Part shown: positions 5,191 through 5,561 of the stretch, piece by piece
Layout: every line of letters starts with the position of its first letter
Numbering within the stretch: position 1 is the stretch's first letter
The notes under the pieces: generated by a model
Told to the model about the DNA's origin: nothing
Database searches by the model: none
The model's input: only the letters and a program-made list of their open reading frames with translations
Made by a program: the position numbers and the translations under genes
NCBI GenBank assembly: GCA_020444005.1
Contig: JAHLLU010000152.1
Location: 1-5,561 of the forward strand
Source of the DNA: an archaeon
Lineage (GTDB): Archaea; Thermoproteota; Bathyarchaeia; TCS64
Direction of reading: 5' to 3'
DNA: 5,561 nt

Positions 5191-5561
5191 TCATCTTCTC
5201 CAAGGTCTCGGTATCAGATAGGGTGTCTTTTTCCTGTATTCCCTGTAACTATCTCCGAATCTTGCTTCCAGAGCTGGTTCTTCTCGGGTCTTTAGCCAGA
5301 TGGTCCAGAGGGTTATGAAACCAGTTGGTATTACAAACGCAATTGACGGTGATTTCAACAAGAGTCCTACTGCTATGAGGCAGAGGAGGTATCCAAAGAG
5401 CATGGGGTTTCTCGTCTGGGCGTAGATTCCTGTTGTGATTAGTTCTGTTGACTGGTCTTCTGGGAATATGTCTCCGAGGGGTATGCCTTTTCCTTTTGCT
5501 AATAATATCCTGATAGATTCAACGACATAGTATCCCCCCACGAGAATCAAGACGCCTGAAA
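5191..5561 (-). CDS. ICMT/PEMT-type membrane methyltransferase, 5'-truncated by window edge
   Basis: The frame runs open from the right edge of the window to a TGA at 5193-5191, giving about 123 C-terminal residues. A TTG at 5550 is in frame but is unlikely to be the true start, because the reading continues upstream without a stop. The sequence has the hallmarks of integral-membrane S-adenosylmethionine-dependent methyltransferases of the isoprenylcysteine carboxyl methyltransferase / phospholipid methyltransferase group. These are TRNPMLFGY, a hydrophobic helical hairpin (LLCLIAVGLLL to about FITLWTIWL), and the C-terminal pattern EEPALEARFGDSYREYRKKT followed by PYLIPRP. A partial membrane helix with the YYVVES segment is visible near the truncated end. 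The substrate cannot be told from the sequence; prokaryotic members are mostly uncharacterised. It is convergent with tRNA-Lys. Confidence 0.8.
   Translation of the reverse strand, partial: SGVLILVGGYYVVESIRILLAKGKGIPLGDIFPEDQSTELITTGIYAQTRNPMLFGYLLCLIAVGLLLKSPSIAFVIPTGFITLWTIWLKTREEPALEARFGDSYREYRKKTPYLIPRPWRR

Overview
The window is archaeal chromosome. The main evidence is the gene order rps13-rps4-rps11-rpoD-rpl18e, which in archaea places RNA polymerase subunit D among small-subunit ribosomal protein genes, together with rpl18e, which bacteria lack. A TATA-like promoter, Shine-Dalgarno sites complementary to an archaeal 16S 3' end, and a tRNA-Lys with G at the discriminator position agree with this. 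The phylum cannot be fixed from the sequence alone. The moderate GC content, the long acidic tail on RpoD and the RpoD cysteine pattern are compatible with several lineages, including TACK and Asgard groups.

Layout, left to right. Bases 1-576 (+) are the 3' part of a gene for a repetitive beta-strand protein built from eight degenerate TTNG/TSIG repeats, probably a cell-surface DUF4097/adhesin-like protein. A short intergenic region carries a TATA-like box at 631-638. The operon rps13 (686-1153), rps4 (1166-1735), rps11 (1728-2120), rpoD (2140-3072) and rpl18e (3069-3416) follows, with gaps of 12 and 19 bases and overlaps of 8 and 4 bases. It ends at a T-rich stretch. The usual archaeal continuation (rpl13-rps9-rpoN-rpoK) is absent at this locus.

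A convergent two-gene operon lies on the minus strand: a GcvH-like lipoyl-carrier protein (5011-4583) followed by a lipoate-protein ligase (4574-3489) whose catalytic domain is fused to the C-terminal accessory domain. It ends at a hairpin followed by seven T residues (3454-3428 on the minus strand). The two genes form a carrier-plus-modifying-enzyme module. A divergent intergenic region (5012-5107) holds the gcvH promoter on one strand and the promoter of a tRNA-Lys(CTT) gene (5108-5185, CCA encoded) on the other. The right edge holds the 3' part of a minus-strand membrane methyltransferase of the ICMT/PEMT type, whose stop codon lies five bases from the tRNA end.

No mobile element, CRISPR array or obvious new system was found. 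The points most worth a second look are the cysteine pattern of RpoD, the gcvH-lplA pair with its variant lipoylation motif, the early end of the ribosomal protein operon, and the repeat protein at the left edge.
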